Source: Paenibacillus sp. S150 (GTDB lineage: Bacteria; Bacillota; Bacilli; Paenibacillales; Paenibacillaceae). From it: a stretch of DNA of 64,000 bases. Both the position numbers and the translations under genes were made by a program. The stretch lies in assembly GCF_019352175.1 (NCBI RefSeq), contig NZ_JACBYI010000030.1:1-64000 (forward strand), given 5' to 3'. Under the pieces are notes generated by a model that worked only from the letters and a program-made list of their open reading frames with translations, had not been told where the DNA came from and did no database searches. Below are positions 17,772-26,719 of the stretch, piece by piece (position 1 is the first letter of the stretch; every line of letters begins with the position of its first letter).

Positions 17772-19337
17772 TCATTCCTCAAATAAATGGGTCTTTAAAG
17801 TAATACCATGGTAGCCAAAAAGAGGATTGGAGCCACGGTATCTAAACTTGTGTATTTCCACTGGAAACTTAGCTATCTCAGTAAAAAATTCTTCCTTCGT
17901 CAAAACCTTCATACAATTCTCATTACAGTAGATTAAGTATTGGCTATAAAGGTCTCGCTTTAGTACTCGCAAGCCAGCTCTCAATTCACAGTTATCTTGA
18001 ACGAACTCCTGCACATTATTTAAGGAATTAAGATACTGTTTTTTAAACAGGGCTGAATCCGCTGGTTCAGTAAAAACAAATCTGTTTCCCACTAATCTTC
18101 TTAAACCATCCATAGCCCATCTCACAATAAAATCACGCTCCTCAGAAAGTTTCTCTATTAATCTTAAATCCCTCTCCTCTTCTGGTACTGTACGATTAAA
18201 TAATAAAAATACAATTCTATCTGTAAAAGCACTTGTACTATCAAGCTTAGCAATAGAAGGCATCTGATTTCCCGCAAAAACCATCTTCGCTTTATTGTGA
18301 AAGTAAAATGGATCTTTCCCCTTTTTTTCAGCAACTAGGGTATCTCCCCCGGTTGCCGCCTTCAGAATATCGAATTGCTTAATGTCCCCGTTATGCAATT
18401 CTCCACTAATATTGAGCTTCTTCTGATATAGTTCTGCAATCAGAAATCTTTCGTTTAATCGGTGTAATGGAACAGCGCAAGTATATGAAGGACCAACTAA
18501 AATTTTCAGTAGCTCTAGAAGAGTGCTTTTACCTGAATGAGGAACCCCAAGGAAACAAAACCACTTTTTCGCATTAGAATAGTTGGATAAACAGTAGCCA
18601 AATACCTCTTGAACTAGCAGTATCTTATCTTCGTCCTCTTCAGTGATATTATAGATCAATTGTAAAAAAGAACTCTTCTCCTCAAGCGGCTGATATTCTG
18701 AGTACTCTTGATAGTCAGCCTGTATATATGAACTGAAGAGGTACTTAGGATCGTGGCTATAAGTATGCATATTACGAATATCTAAAACACAGTTTTGAAA
18801 ATTAATCAGATATTCATACCGATCAAACGCATCTACATCTATCTGAAGCTCGCTGGAACAAACAAGTTTATCAATAATTTCATCAACCTTGTATCGATTT
18901 AGTTGTCTTAGTACTTCTTCCTCCCAATTCCTTCTAACAATTACTCTTAGATCAATATTAGATAATTCAGTAAAAAATCCATGTTCAGTGTTATACAACG
19001 AAAGCTTTCCTTGACAACTTACTAATACGTACATTTTAAGTATCTTTTTGTACAATTCATACTCTGTACCTTTTGACTCCTTGTCATTCTTACTTCCCTT
19101 GATATCTGTACTCACTGAGGGCTTGTTTTCGAATAACGACTCATCAGGTAGTTCTTCAGACCAAGGGGTCTCATCGCCATCAAAGAAGCTTTCAGAAGCC
19201 GTTCCGTAATCAAACGGCATCATATTATTTACTTCATAATCCAAATCAATATTATTTTCATTGTTATAATTATCTGATATGCTTCCTCCCAGGAAGCTGA
19301 TTTCATCAATATATCGCTTCTTTTTATTTTTCGTCAT
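17772..19337 (-). CDS. P4-type phage/plasmid replication helicase
   Basis: A 521-residue protein whose C-terminal half is the D5/P4 superfamily III helicase: Walker A GVPHSGKSTLLELL (about 269), the P4-family segment ISGELHNGDIKQFDILKAATGGD, a Walker B-like AKMVFAGNQMP and the arginine-finger region TDRIVFLLFNRTVP. The N-terminal 110 residues are acidic and low in complexity; no primase active site is seen, unlike full-length P4 alpha. It should unwind DNA when the excised element replicates. It overlaps the upstream 190-residue gene by 14 bases, so the two are probably co-translated. Confidence 0.8.
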   Translation of the reverse strand: MTKNKKKRYIDEISFLGGSISDNYNNENNIDLDYEVNNMMPFDYGTASESFFDGDETPWSEELPDESLFENKPSVSTDIKGSKNDKESKGTEYELYKKILKMYVLVSCQGKLSLYNTEHGFFTELSNIDLRVIVRRNWEEEVLRQLNRYKVDEIIDKLVCSSELQIDVDAFDRYEYLINFQNCVLDIRNMHTYSHDPKYLFSSYIQADYQEYSEYQPLEEKSSFLQLIYNITEEDEDKILLVQEVFGYCLSNYSNAKKWFCFLGVPHSGKSTLLELLKILVGPSYTCAVPLHRLNERFLIAELYQKKLNISGELHNGDIKQFDILKAATGGDTLVAEKKGKDPFYFHNKAKMVFAGNQMPSIAKLDSTSAFTDRIVFLLFNRTVPEEERDLRLIEKLSEERDFIVRWAMDGLRRLVGNRFVFTEPADSALFKKQYLNSLNNVQEFVQDNCELRAGLRVLKRDLYSQYLIYCNENCMKVLTKEEFFTEIAKFPVEIHKFRYRGSNPLFGYHGITLKTHLFEE

Positions 19338-19896
19338 GATCTTCTCCGTGATTTAACTCCTCATTTAACAGCCCTAGAATATTAAAATCTGGCATCATGA
19401 GTCCCACAATACTTTGTGCAATTCCCCTTAGCGCATCCATCCCCATAGAATTTTTAGAGATCATATAATTCACTTTAGTCGGTATAGATTCATCAACTAT
19501 GATAAGTTGAGCGAAATATTCATCTTCAAGAAAGAGTACCACTCTCTCCTTCTTTCCTTTCGATATGTTTTTTTGTGAACACTTTACAAGATCACCATTA
19601 TCATTGATAAGTAGTTTGATATTATCTTTATTTCTTCGATCAATAAAAACTCTAATAAAACTATCATCATTCTTTGTGGAACTATTCATAATCTTGTCCC
19701 CAATCTTGAAGAAGCACGTTGATTCCTGAATATTGGAGTGACATATAATAAATGCCCGATGTCTAATCTTCCTTTTGTCTAAGCAGGCCATAGTCTCCTT
19801 CTCATCTGTACTCATCAATTGAATATCTTGGCCTTTCAACATATTTTCGAAAATATCTTGTTCCTCATCTACAAGCATTGAATTTTGGCTGCTCAT
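19324..19896 (-). CDS. Hypothetical protein co-translated with the replication helicase
   Basis: 190 residues, charged, cytoplasmic, with no motif I recognise. AAGGAGTGGGG precedes the ATG. Its end overlaps the helicase start by 14 bases, which suggests a replication accessory role. That role is inference from position only. Confidence 0.6.
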   Translation of the reverse strand: MSSQNSMLVDEEQDIFENMLKGQDIQLMSTDEKETMACLDKRKIRHRAFIICHSNIQESTCFFKIGDKIMNSSTKNDDSFIRVFIDRRNKDNIKLLINDNGDLVKCSQKNISKGKKERVVLFLEDEYFAQLIIVDESIPTKVNYMISKNSMGMDALRGIAQSIVGLMMPDFNILGLLNEELNHGEDHDEK

Positions 19897-20006
19897 TTCC
19901 CCACTCCTTAAAGGTGTTGTTTGCTACACGCTTATCCTCTCATATGCTTTTTAGTAGGTAGTATCCATTTTTTCTTCTGTACCAGTTCAAACCCTTGAAA
20001 ATAAAG

Positions 20007-20038
20007 AAAGTTGTCACTCGTATATGAGTGACAACTTT
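20007..20038. terminator. Terminator after the 480-residue hypothetical gene
   Basis: AAAGTTGTCACTC / GAGTGACAACTTT is a 13-bp perfect stem, with T-rich tracts on both strands, between two minus-strand genes. Confidence 0.75.
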
Positions 20039-20056
20039 TTAAGATAATTTTTTTAC

Positions 20057-21499
20057 TCACTGTCTGCTTTCTTCCAAATAATCATAAACAATAAAATCTT
20101 GTGATTTGGCTGTATCAGTAAACTTTATATGTGGTAATACATTTTTTTGAACTTGTTCTCTTAAGACTAGCTCCACTTGTACTCTCCAGTTAATATTTTC
20201 TTTCAAATTTCGTATGGTTTTTAATTGTTTTAGAGAATCATCCATTTCCAATTCAATACATTTTCTAACTTCATCAGCGACATTTCTAATTTCTTTCGCT
20301 TCTTTATACAGATCATAAAAAATTTGATCATAATCATTATTCTCTGTATCCTGAATATAACTTTGTACAATAGAAATATCCTCTTCTGACAAAAAATAAT
20401 TGGAATAATCCATACGGTAACAATGAGCCTGTTTTAAAAAAGCATAACGTTTTAACTTAATTTTAATTTGTCTTCCTCTTAGCGAATTAGCAAGTGGCAC
20501 CTCTTTATTATCAATAATCTGTACTAGCTTTTGCTTCAATAACGGCAGCTGCACAAATAGTAACCTGAATAATGGTAAATATCCTAATGCCTCCGTCGAA
20601 GTATAATTTGCTGCAGCTCCTTCTTCTATAAAGTTCTCTAATATGTGTAATTTAATTCTAATATCCTCTATTATTACAAAGCTGCTAATTACCTTAAGTA
20701 TTTCTGTTCTTCTATTTTTATTTTTATTCAAGAACCAATCATCCTTTTTCAGCAAAACAATTGCTTTTAATAAAAAAAACAGATCACTAAATTCCTCCAG
20801 TCTAAGTAAATCTTCAGTTGCATCGTAATCATCTGGAAACATCTGAAGCATTCGAAGGTATTTATTGTAATGCTCTAATAGCCCAGCTATAAACCTTTTC
20901 ATTTTTTTTGGTGAAAGATTGTTATGTGCTTTAGCTAAAGCTTTTTTTGCCTTTAACACCTCGCAAGTCTTATATAGAGGAAAGAAGGAACCAGACTTTA
21001 ATGAATGTGAATGCCATGCTTCATTAAATTCAATGCCTGATTTTCCAGTGTAATCATCATCATCGTACTTATAAGGCATATTCTCTCCGAACATTGAAGT
21101 TGTTAACTCTTTAACATCCAATCTCTTTTTTAGAGAAAATGAACTTAAAATTTTATCTCCAAATGTTTTATAGTAATCACTAGGGTCTGAAAAATGAGTC
21201 TCTTCTAGTATTGAACTTAATTTTATTCCATCTATTTCATCTGCCGAATAATCCTCTACACGTATTTTTTCTTCATAATTAAGTTTCATCGACTCCTGCT
21301 TGATCTGATGCAATGCATACTTAATCAAAGATTCTTTAACAAATAATTTGTCCCACTCTTCATCTATGCATAGTTCTTCAAATATTGGCCCTAAGTGAAC
21401 CCCTTGTATTAGCTGATTAAAGTTAGCTATTTCTTTATTGGTAATACTTATACCTTCATTAGCACATAGCATATCTAAAATATCAATTTCTTCACTCAT
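20057..21499 (-). CDS. Hypothetical element protein, 480 residues
   Basis: A large, charged, mostly helical cytoplasmic protein with no family that I recognise. The ATG at 21499 (MSEEIDILDML) follows GGGTGAT; the longer frame would need a GTG three codons earlier. It is flanked by its own terminator and by the stalk-protein terminator, so it is a single-gene unit within the element core. Candidates include a replication or satellite-packaging function, or defence cargo, with no direct support for any of these. Confidence 0.6.
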   Translation of the reverse strand: MSEEIDILDMLCANEGISITNKEIANFNQLIQGVHLGPIFEELCIDEEWDKLFVKESLIKYALHQIKQESMKLNYEEKIRVEDYSADEIDGIKLSSILEETHFSDPSDYYKTFGDKILSSFSLKKRLDVKELTTSMFGENMPYKYDDDDYTGKSGIEFNEAWHSHSLKSGSFFPLYKTCEVLKAKKALAKAHNNLSPKKMKRFIAGLLEHYNKYLRMLQMFPDDYDATEDLLRLEEFSDLFFLLKAIVLLKKDDWFLNKNKNRRTEILKVISSFVIIEDIRIKLHILENFIEEGAAANYTSTEALGYLPLFRLLFVQLPLLKQKLVQIIDNKEVPLANSLRGRQIKIKLKRYAFLKQAHCYRMDYSNYFLSEEDISIVQSYIQDTENNDYDQIFYDLYKEAKEIRNVADEVRKCIELEMDDSLKQLKTIRNLKENINWRVQVELVLREQVQKNVLPHIKFTDTAKSQDFIVYDYLEESRQ

Positions 21500-21596
21500 G
21501 TATATCACCCATATCTTTTTCTCTTTATTTTATGCTTAGAATCCCCTTATTACAGCCCCTTTTATGACAGATGTCCATCCTAAGCCCAAATACAAA

Positions 21597-21622
21597 TAAA
21601 AAAAAGTGGCATCGCCGCCACC
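21597..21622 (-). terminator. Terminator of the stalk-domain protein gene
   Basis: GTGGC / GCCAC hairpin followed on the minus strand by eight T residues, just after the stop codon at 21640. Confidence 0.8.
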
Positions 21623-21639
21623 CTCATTTGCAACATTAT

Positions 21640-22914
21640 CTATTTTTCTATAGTTAATCTACTAGCATCTATCCAGCTAGAGTCCTTATAGTTTATCCCT
21701 GCTAGCATTGCCACATAATCAACATCTTTGTCTTGTACCCATAGATTATCTTTACCATCCCAATACACTAGTATTCTTCCACCGTTCACTTGTTGAACCT
21801 CACCATAGAAAAAACCACAAATAACTCTATCGCCTAACTGAATTTTATTTCCATTCTTATCAATAGGATTCGTGCTCTTAACTTGTGATGATTTATTCTC
21901 TTCAGCCTTTACTTCACTATTTTCACTGTCAGTTTTAAAGTATCCATCATAGAAAACGGGTATAAACTGAAAATCTCCATTATACAGGGCTATTATTTGA
22001 TTCTCTTTATCCCATACAAGTTTAACTCCCAGATTATCACTAACAAAACGCAATGGAACCATAGTTCTTCCGGCTATTATTGTTGGAGAAACAGATATAC
22101 TCTTTTCCTCTCCATCTACGATTGCAGTAGCTTTATTCAACCATAGCTTAACCTCATGATCGTTAAGGGTAATAGTAACTCTTTGGTCTGCTCCGTCCCA
22201 GGCAACATTACCGCCTAACTCTTTGATAATATTGGAGATAGGCAGTAAAGTAGCCCCATTCTTAACAACTGGTGTCGAATATGCTACATTATCTATCCTC
22301 TTTACATCTTCATTAACATACATCCAGGGGTCATTCACTTTCATAATGATAACCATGTTATTCTCCTGAATATCGGCCTTATAGTCACTAGACTGAATCA
22401 CCAATTTAAGCTTCTCACTATTAGATGATTCAATACTTACATAGGTGTTGGTACCTAATGCTTGTTCAAAAAATTCTTTAGGAACATAGAGCATCGGGTT
22501 CTCAGCATCTTCTATTTTTGTCGTCTGTATTTGTATCTCTTTACTTTGACGAACCGTTCCTGTCTTATCATATACTTCTATCGAAGAATCACGTCCCACA
22601 AATTTAAAGATCTGCTCCTTAAAACTTATATAGTAAGATGCATCTATGTAGGAATTATTTGGAGCAGCGGGATTAGGCTCCTGTTCCATTTTCATAGTCT
22701 GTTTAGTTTCAGGATCAACTATTTGAAGTATCTCTAAGAGAGGGAAAAACAAACGGCCATAGTAACTATCTTTTAAAACATCATTTTTGAGTTTATAATC
22801 CTTTCCATTGTATTTAAGAGTATAGGAATATACTACATCTTCTTGCTCGGCAAACGCACTAGAATACGGTAGACACAATAATAAAATTACAAGAACAGAT
22901 ATTATTTTTTTCAT
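21640..22914 (-). CDS. Secreted protein with copper-amine-oxidase-like (stalk) domains
   Basis: A 424-residue exported protein. MKKIISVLVILLLCLPYSSAFA is a signal peptide. Residues about 205-310 hold paired stalk-type repeats (NGATLLPISNIIKELGGNVAWD and AGRTMVPLRFVSDNLGVKLVWD), common in Paenibacillus surface proteins. The C-terminus resembles a small SH3-like barrel (GDRVICGFFYGEVQQVNGGRI). I chose ATG 22914, preceded by GGGGAGTG. It is odd cargo for a minimal element and may alter the host surface, for example phage or partner recognition; this is speculative. Confidence 0.7.
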   Translation of the reverse strand: MKKIISVLVILLLCLPYSSAFAEQEDVVYSYTLKYNGKDYKLKNDVLKDSYYGRLFFPLLEILQIVDPETKQTMKMEQEPNPAAPNNSYIDASYYISFKEQIFKFVGRDSSIEVYDKTGTVRQSKEIQIQTTKIEDAENPMLYVPKEFFEQALGTNTYVSIESSNSEKLKLVIQSSDYKADIQENNMVIIMKVNDPWMYVNEDVKRIDNVAYSTPVVKNGATLLPISNIIKELGGNVAWDGADQRVTITLNDHEVKLWLNKATAIVDGEEKSISVSPTIIAGRTMVPLRFVSDNLGVKLVWDKENQIIALYNGDFQFIPVFYDGYFKTDSENSEVKAEENKSSQVKSTNPIDKNGNKIQLGDRVICGFFYGEVQQVNGGRILVYWDGKDNLWVQDKDVDYVAMLAGINYKDSSWIDASRLTIEK

Positions 22915-23106
22915 CTCTTCACTCCCCAAAATTTTTATACATACCTAATGTGTTATTTAATCCGCATGCTTCAATTGTAGCTTCATTTATTACTGGGTCC
23001 TACTTTTAGTACCATCTTTATTGGATTTCTTCTTTTGATTGACACCCCCATGTGTATTTCGCTGGAAACTCAAAGCAATTATATAAGTACTAACAACCAA
23101 CGTCAA

Positions 23107-23141
23107 TTACTATAGTAACTTAATTCATTAGTTACTATAAC
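23107..23141. promoter_or_regulatory. Probable operator of the XRE regulator
   Basis: The perfect palindrome TTACTATAGTAA (23107-23118) is followed 24 bases later by GTTACTATAAC (23131-23141). They lie between the divergent stalk-protein and XRE genes, as expected for a phage-type repressor site. Confidence 0.55.
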
Positions 23142-23187
23142 CGTTTGTTGTGTTTTCTCCTAACCTCTATCTTGAGCATAGAGGTGA

Positions 23188-23535
23188 GTGAAGTTGAGTA
23201 GAATTTCTGAGGCTGTTGGTTCTCAAATAAGAGTCTTACGACAAGAACGTGGAATTAGTCAGGAGAAACTTGCTTTGATAGCAGGAGTAAACACATCATA
23301 TGTTGGACAGATAGAACGCGGCATAAGAAGCCCCACAATAGATATGCTGGATAAAATTGCACAGGCACTTGAGGTTAATGTACTAGAGTTATTCCGCTTA
23401 GAAACTGACCGCTCCCCACACAAGAACTCAGATACATTAAACAAACTTATGTTTGAGCTAAGAACCCGTACCGAAGACGAACAGAATTCCGTATATGACA
23501 TTGTTAAGCGTCTTTTAATCTTTAAAGATACCTAA
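23188..23535 (+). CDS. XRE-family repressor
   Basis: A 115-residue protein with a canonical Cro/C1 helix-turn-helix (IRVLRQERGISQEKLALIAGVNTSYVGQIERGIRSPTIDMLDKIAQAL, residues 13-60) and a short SinR-like C-terminal helix pair. It is the only clear plus-strand gene in the element. The start is GTG 23188, or TTG 23194, behind GAGGTGA. It likely controls the divergent gene and possibly the int/replication genes through the TTACTATAGTAA sites. Its end overlaps the convergent radC gene by four bases. Confidence 0.8.
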   Translation: MKLSRISEAVGSQIRVLRQERGISQEKLALIAGVNTSYVGQIERGIRSPTIDMLDKIAQALEVNVLELFRLETDRSPHKNSDTLNKLMFELRTRTEDEQNSVYDIVKRLLIFKDT

Positions 23536-24149
23536 GCACGAACCATTAAACCTTGTTCCTTTAAACTCACATACTTTCTTCCAGCAATGATTAGATGATC
23601 CAATACATCAATACCAATAATTTCACCAGCCTCTATAAGACGATGGGTAATAATTAGGTCTTCATTCGAAGGGGTAGGATCACCGCTGGGGTGAGAATGA
23701 GAGCAGATAATTGAGGCACAAGAGCGTTTGATTCCAACCTTGAATACTTCACGCGGATGGACAATAGAAGCGTTAAGAGAGCCTATAGAGATCGTCTCCT
23801 TGTGGATCACACGATTCTTAGTATTGAGGTACAGACATATAAAATGTTCTTTGGTGTTATATCGATGCTCCGGCTCAAGTAAATGAAACGCATCCTCAGG
23901 TTTGCGAATAGCCGGAAACTCTATATCCGGCACGATAAGTGTCCTTGCCAACTTTAGTATTGCTACAATCTGTTGGGCCTTGTGTGGCCCAATACCACTG
24001 ATTGAGATTAACTCCTGCTCAGTAACCTCTATAAGGTCTGAGACGGAAGGAAACCGATTCATTAACTCTTCAATTAAATAACTTCCTTGTTTTTCACGCA
24101 AAGAATCGGTTAGTAGTGACTTCAGCTCAGTATTTCGTTGTGTTAGCAT
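23532..24149 (-). CDS. radC: RadC-like JAB-domain protein
   Basis: A 205-residue protein with an N-terminal helix-hairpin-helix (ISGIGPHKAQQIVAIL) and a C-terminal JAB/MPN metalloprotein domain with HSHPSGDPTPSNED (about 150-163), the zinc-binding signature. RadC homologues are common on plasmids, prophages and genomic islands; their biochemical role is unsettled despite the DNA-repair name. GGAGG precedes the ATG. It converges on the XRE gene with a four-base overlap. Confidence 0.85.
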   Translation of the reverse strand: MLTQRNTELKSLLTDSLREKQGSYLIEELMNRFPSVSDLIEVTEQELISISGIGPHKAQQIVAILKLARTLIVPDIEFPAIRKPEDAFHLLEPEHRYNTKEHFICLYLNTKNRVIHKETISIGSLNASIVHPREVFKVGIKRSCASIICSHSHPSGDPTPSNEDLIITHRLIEAGEIIGIDVLDHLIIAGRKYVSLKEQGLMVRA

Positions 24150-24226
24150 CAGTAAAACCTCCGTTAGCTTAGTTTAAGTTGCCTGCATCCTCCAAACCTT
24201 TCTATGGTTTGCTTATTGCAGAGAAA

Positions 24227-24264
24227 AATGAAGGCCATACACCTAAATGTGTATGGCCTTCATT
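24227..24264. terminator. Bidirectional terminator upstream of radC
   Basis: AATGAAGGCCATACAC / GTGTATGGCCTTCATT, a 16-bp perfect stem with a six-base loop, between the ImmA-type gene and radC. Confidence 0.75.
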
Positions 24265-24392
24265 AATGACTACCTATCGACTAGGTATCATTATAATAAT
24301 ATATATATATTCCTTTTGAGATTACTCTAATATCGATTAACCTAAAACGAATGATTATTTAATTACTCGTAAGCTTATTAAAAAGTTGAATT

Positions 24393-25553
24393 TCATTGGT
24401 TAGGTCTGTTTTTTATAGACAAAACTACCCCTGGCAAAGATTTCGAATCATTTAATGTACCCTCATCTAACCCTAATAACATTTCCACTTCCGATTTATG
24501 CAAGCTAATATTGTTATTTGATAACTGCTGCATTAACATATCTCCTGATAAGACACCATTACTGAGTAAAAGCTCTATTGCTCTTCTAAGTACCGTAGGC
24601 TTAGCAACCTGAAGTATATTATCTAATGGCTCTTTAGTTCTCCACCCATTCTTTGAAATTTGCCTCATTAGATACTGATATTGATTATAATTTATGACCT
24701 TTAGTTGATATGCTCTTACAATCATTGCAGAAATGGAGACTTTCCATTTCTTTTTTAGTTCAACATAAAACTCTAATTTGTTTGGATAAATTAAGTCTCG
24801 AATAAAGGCATCTTTGGGTAGTAAAAAGGCTGCAGCAAATTGATTAGCTTCGTTCTCCAATTGCCGGAACTCTTCACGAGTCAATAATTCTAGATCTAGA
24901 AACCAATCATGCAAAATAATATGGCCTAATTCGTGAGCAGCATCAAATTGCCTTCTGGCTGCCGAATTCTTATTACTTCCCAATACAACAAAAATAAAAT
25001 CATCATTATTAGTCTCTTGTCTTTGGCTAAAAGCATCAATAGTATTACCATCCGTCTGAAATGCACTTACTATAAACCCATTCTTCTCTAACAAATGGAC
25101 CATATTATTTATTGGTTCCATACCTAAACTCCAATAATTCCTTACTTCTTGAGCTACCTTTTCAATATCGGAAGCTTGTAAAGGCAGTAATGGAATATTC
25201 AAATTAGGGAAATCTACATACTGATTTAATACATGATATATTTGAGATAATACTTTTGTTTTTTGCTCTTGGGATAATCTATCTTTCTTATTAGTCGTCA
25301 GTAATGCTCTAAAAAATGTCGCTCCTGTTTTTATTTCTTTCTTATCCTCTTCATAAAAATACTCCCTTGGGAATCCAAGGGCGCTAATAAGTTTAAATAA
25401 AGTTTCTAAACTTGGTTTTGTCTTTCCATTCTCGTATAAGGATACAGATTGTTTAGTAACACCTATATCATCTGCAAGTTCCGCTATTGTCTTCCCTCTA
25501 TATATTCGTGCCGCTTTGAGCCTTTCCCCATTAAATTCTCGTGGATCTAACAT
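24393..25553 (-). CDS. XRE regulator fused to an ImmA/IrrE-type zinc protease
   Basis: 386 residues: an N-terminal helix-turn-helix (ARIYRGKTIAELADDIGVTKQSVSLYENG, about 15-44) and a COG2856 metallopeptidase domain with AAHELGHIILH (about 205-215), the HExxH zinc site. In elements such as ICEBs1 a protease of this kind cleaves the repressor to induce excision; other HTH-ImmA fusions act as antitoxins. GGGAGGG precedes the ATG. It follows a 246-residue gene by 28 bases, so the pair forms an operon under a good promoter at 26358-26385. Confidence 0.85.
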   Translation of the reverse strand: MLDPREFNGERLKAARIYRGKTIAELADDIGVTKQSVSLYENGKTKPSLETLFKLISALGFPREYFYEEDKKEIKTGATFFRALLTTNKKDRLSQEQKTKVLSQIYHVLNQYVDFPNLNIPLLPLQASDIEKVAQEVRNYWSLGMEPINNMVHLLEKNGFIVSAFQTDGNTIDAFSQRQETNNDDFIFVVLGSNKNSAARRQFDAAHELGHIILHDWFLDLELLTREEFRQLENEANQFAAAFLLPKDAFIRDLIYPNKLEFYVELKKKWKVSISAMIVRAYQLKVINYNQYQYLMRQISKNGWRTKEPLDNILQVAKPTVLRRAIELLLSNGVLSGDMLMQQLSNNNISLHKSEVEMLLGLDEGTLNDSKSLPGVVLSIKNRPNQ

Positions 25554-25581
25554 ATTATAACCCTCCCGAGAGAAGTTTATC

Positions 25582-26322
25582 TTATACCTTCTTCTCTACA
25601 CTGTCTTGTCTCAGTTGCACTATATTATCGTTTGGAAGAGGGATTATGCCCTTTTTAAGTCCCAATACAATCTCTTCATCTTGATTCGCTTCTGCTTCTG
25701 CTTCATGAGAAAACACTGTACTATAATCAGGTGCAATAAAGTCATTCCAATTTTCTTCATGTGCAATTCTCAAATCAGGTGTTGGGATATAAGAGTTTAC
25801 TGATTTCATTTCTCCCTTTTCAGTTTTGAACGTAACTAATACAAAGCGTTTAAGCTCACCAATTATAGGGAATGCCATTTTTTTCAGCACCGCATTCACT
25901 GCTTCTTCCCAGTCACTGTTATCAACCTCAAATAAATTGAGCTGCTCTGACTCCCTAGACACTACATCAGTATTTACGGATGCAAGTGCATCTATGTAAT
26001 GAACTTTATCCCGCACCTTTCGCTCACGTAGTTGATAAAAACGTTTTTCATTCATCAACGCATAAGCACAGCCAGTAGCTTGGTTGAAAATCAATACAAA
26101 CTCCCATAAGCTACCTCGCTCAATTCCAATGCATTGGTATTTAGGATTAAGAGTACGAGTCACATTTTTATTAATGAAATCCCATTTCAAAAAATGTTTA
26201 CTGACAAAGGTTTTAAAGTCATTCTCCAACTTAAAATCATGAATATCCCTTTTATTAGCTTGTACTACGGCATCTATAATAAGTGTTTTATCGCTATCAT
26301 CCATCGGAATAACATAATGCAT
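25582..26322 (-). CDS. Hypothetical partner of the HTH-ImmA/IrrE protein
   Basis: 246 residues, cytoplasmic, first gene of a two-gene operon with the HTH-protease. I recognise no catalytic motif. It has an alpha/beta-looking core (WEFVLIFNQATGCAYALMNEKRF, FVLVTFKTEKGEM) and an acidic linker before a C-terminal tail. The fixed order, unknown protein then XRE-ImmA, recalls a toxin-antitoxin layout or a regulator with its substrate. GTGGTGAT precedes the ATG. Confidence 0.6.
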   Translation of the reverse strand: MHYVIPMDDSDKTLIIDAVVQANKRDIHDFKLENDFKTFVSKHFLKWDFINKNVTRTLNPKYQCIGIERGSLWEFVLIFNQATGCAYALMNEKRFYQLRERKVRDKVHYIDALASVNTDVVSRESEQLNLFEVDNSDWEEAVNAVLKKMAFPIIGELKRFVLVTFKTEKGEMKSVNSYIPTPDLRIAHEENWNDFIAPDYSTVFSHEAEAEANQDEEIVLGLKKGIIPLPNDNIVQLRQDSVEKKV

Positions 26323-26357
26323 ATATAATCACCACTTTTCCAATTATTTATACATTA

Positions 26358-26385
26358 AATTTACCATATTCTTTGATTTTGTCAA
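26358..26385 (-). promoter_or_regulatory. Promoter of the hypothetical/HTH-ImmA operon
   Basis: TTGACA and TAAATT lie 16 bases apart on the minus strand, about 35 bases before the start codon at 26322. Confidence 0.55.
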
Positions 26386-26553
26386 TCGAATTATCTTTTT
26401 TCATTAATAAATAATCATTTATTGTCACAGCTTAACTCATCAGTCTTCCCAACATAACGAAACGACATGAATATCATTTAATTTATAATTTTCTTATCCA
26501 CAATTAATAGTCAGAATTTAAGTATACATAAATTTTATTAAATAATAAAAGAT

Positions 26554-26580
26554 AGAGCCGGGCATTAAATGCCCGACTCT
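26554..26580 (-). terminator. Terminator after the retron operon
   Basis: AGAGTCGGGCATTTAATGCCCGGCTCT hairpin followed on the minus strand by ATCTTTTATT, downstream of the reverse transcriptase gene. No gene is seen in 26323-26719. Confidence 0.75.
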
Positions 26581-26719
26581 TCTTACACGCCAATCTCCAA
26601 GGAGGAAAGAATATTATATAAAAAGCAATTCCCAATATACCTCAATCCCTTTAAGTGATCAGGCTAATAGTCATTTCAAACAAAGTAAGAAATATCTCCT
26701 TTATAAAGGTCAGTAAATC

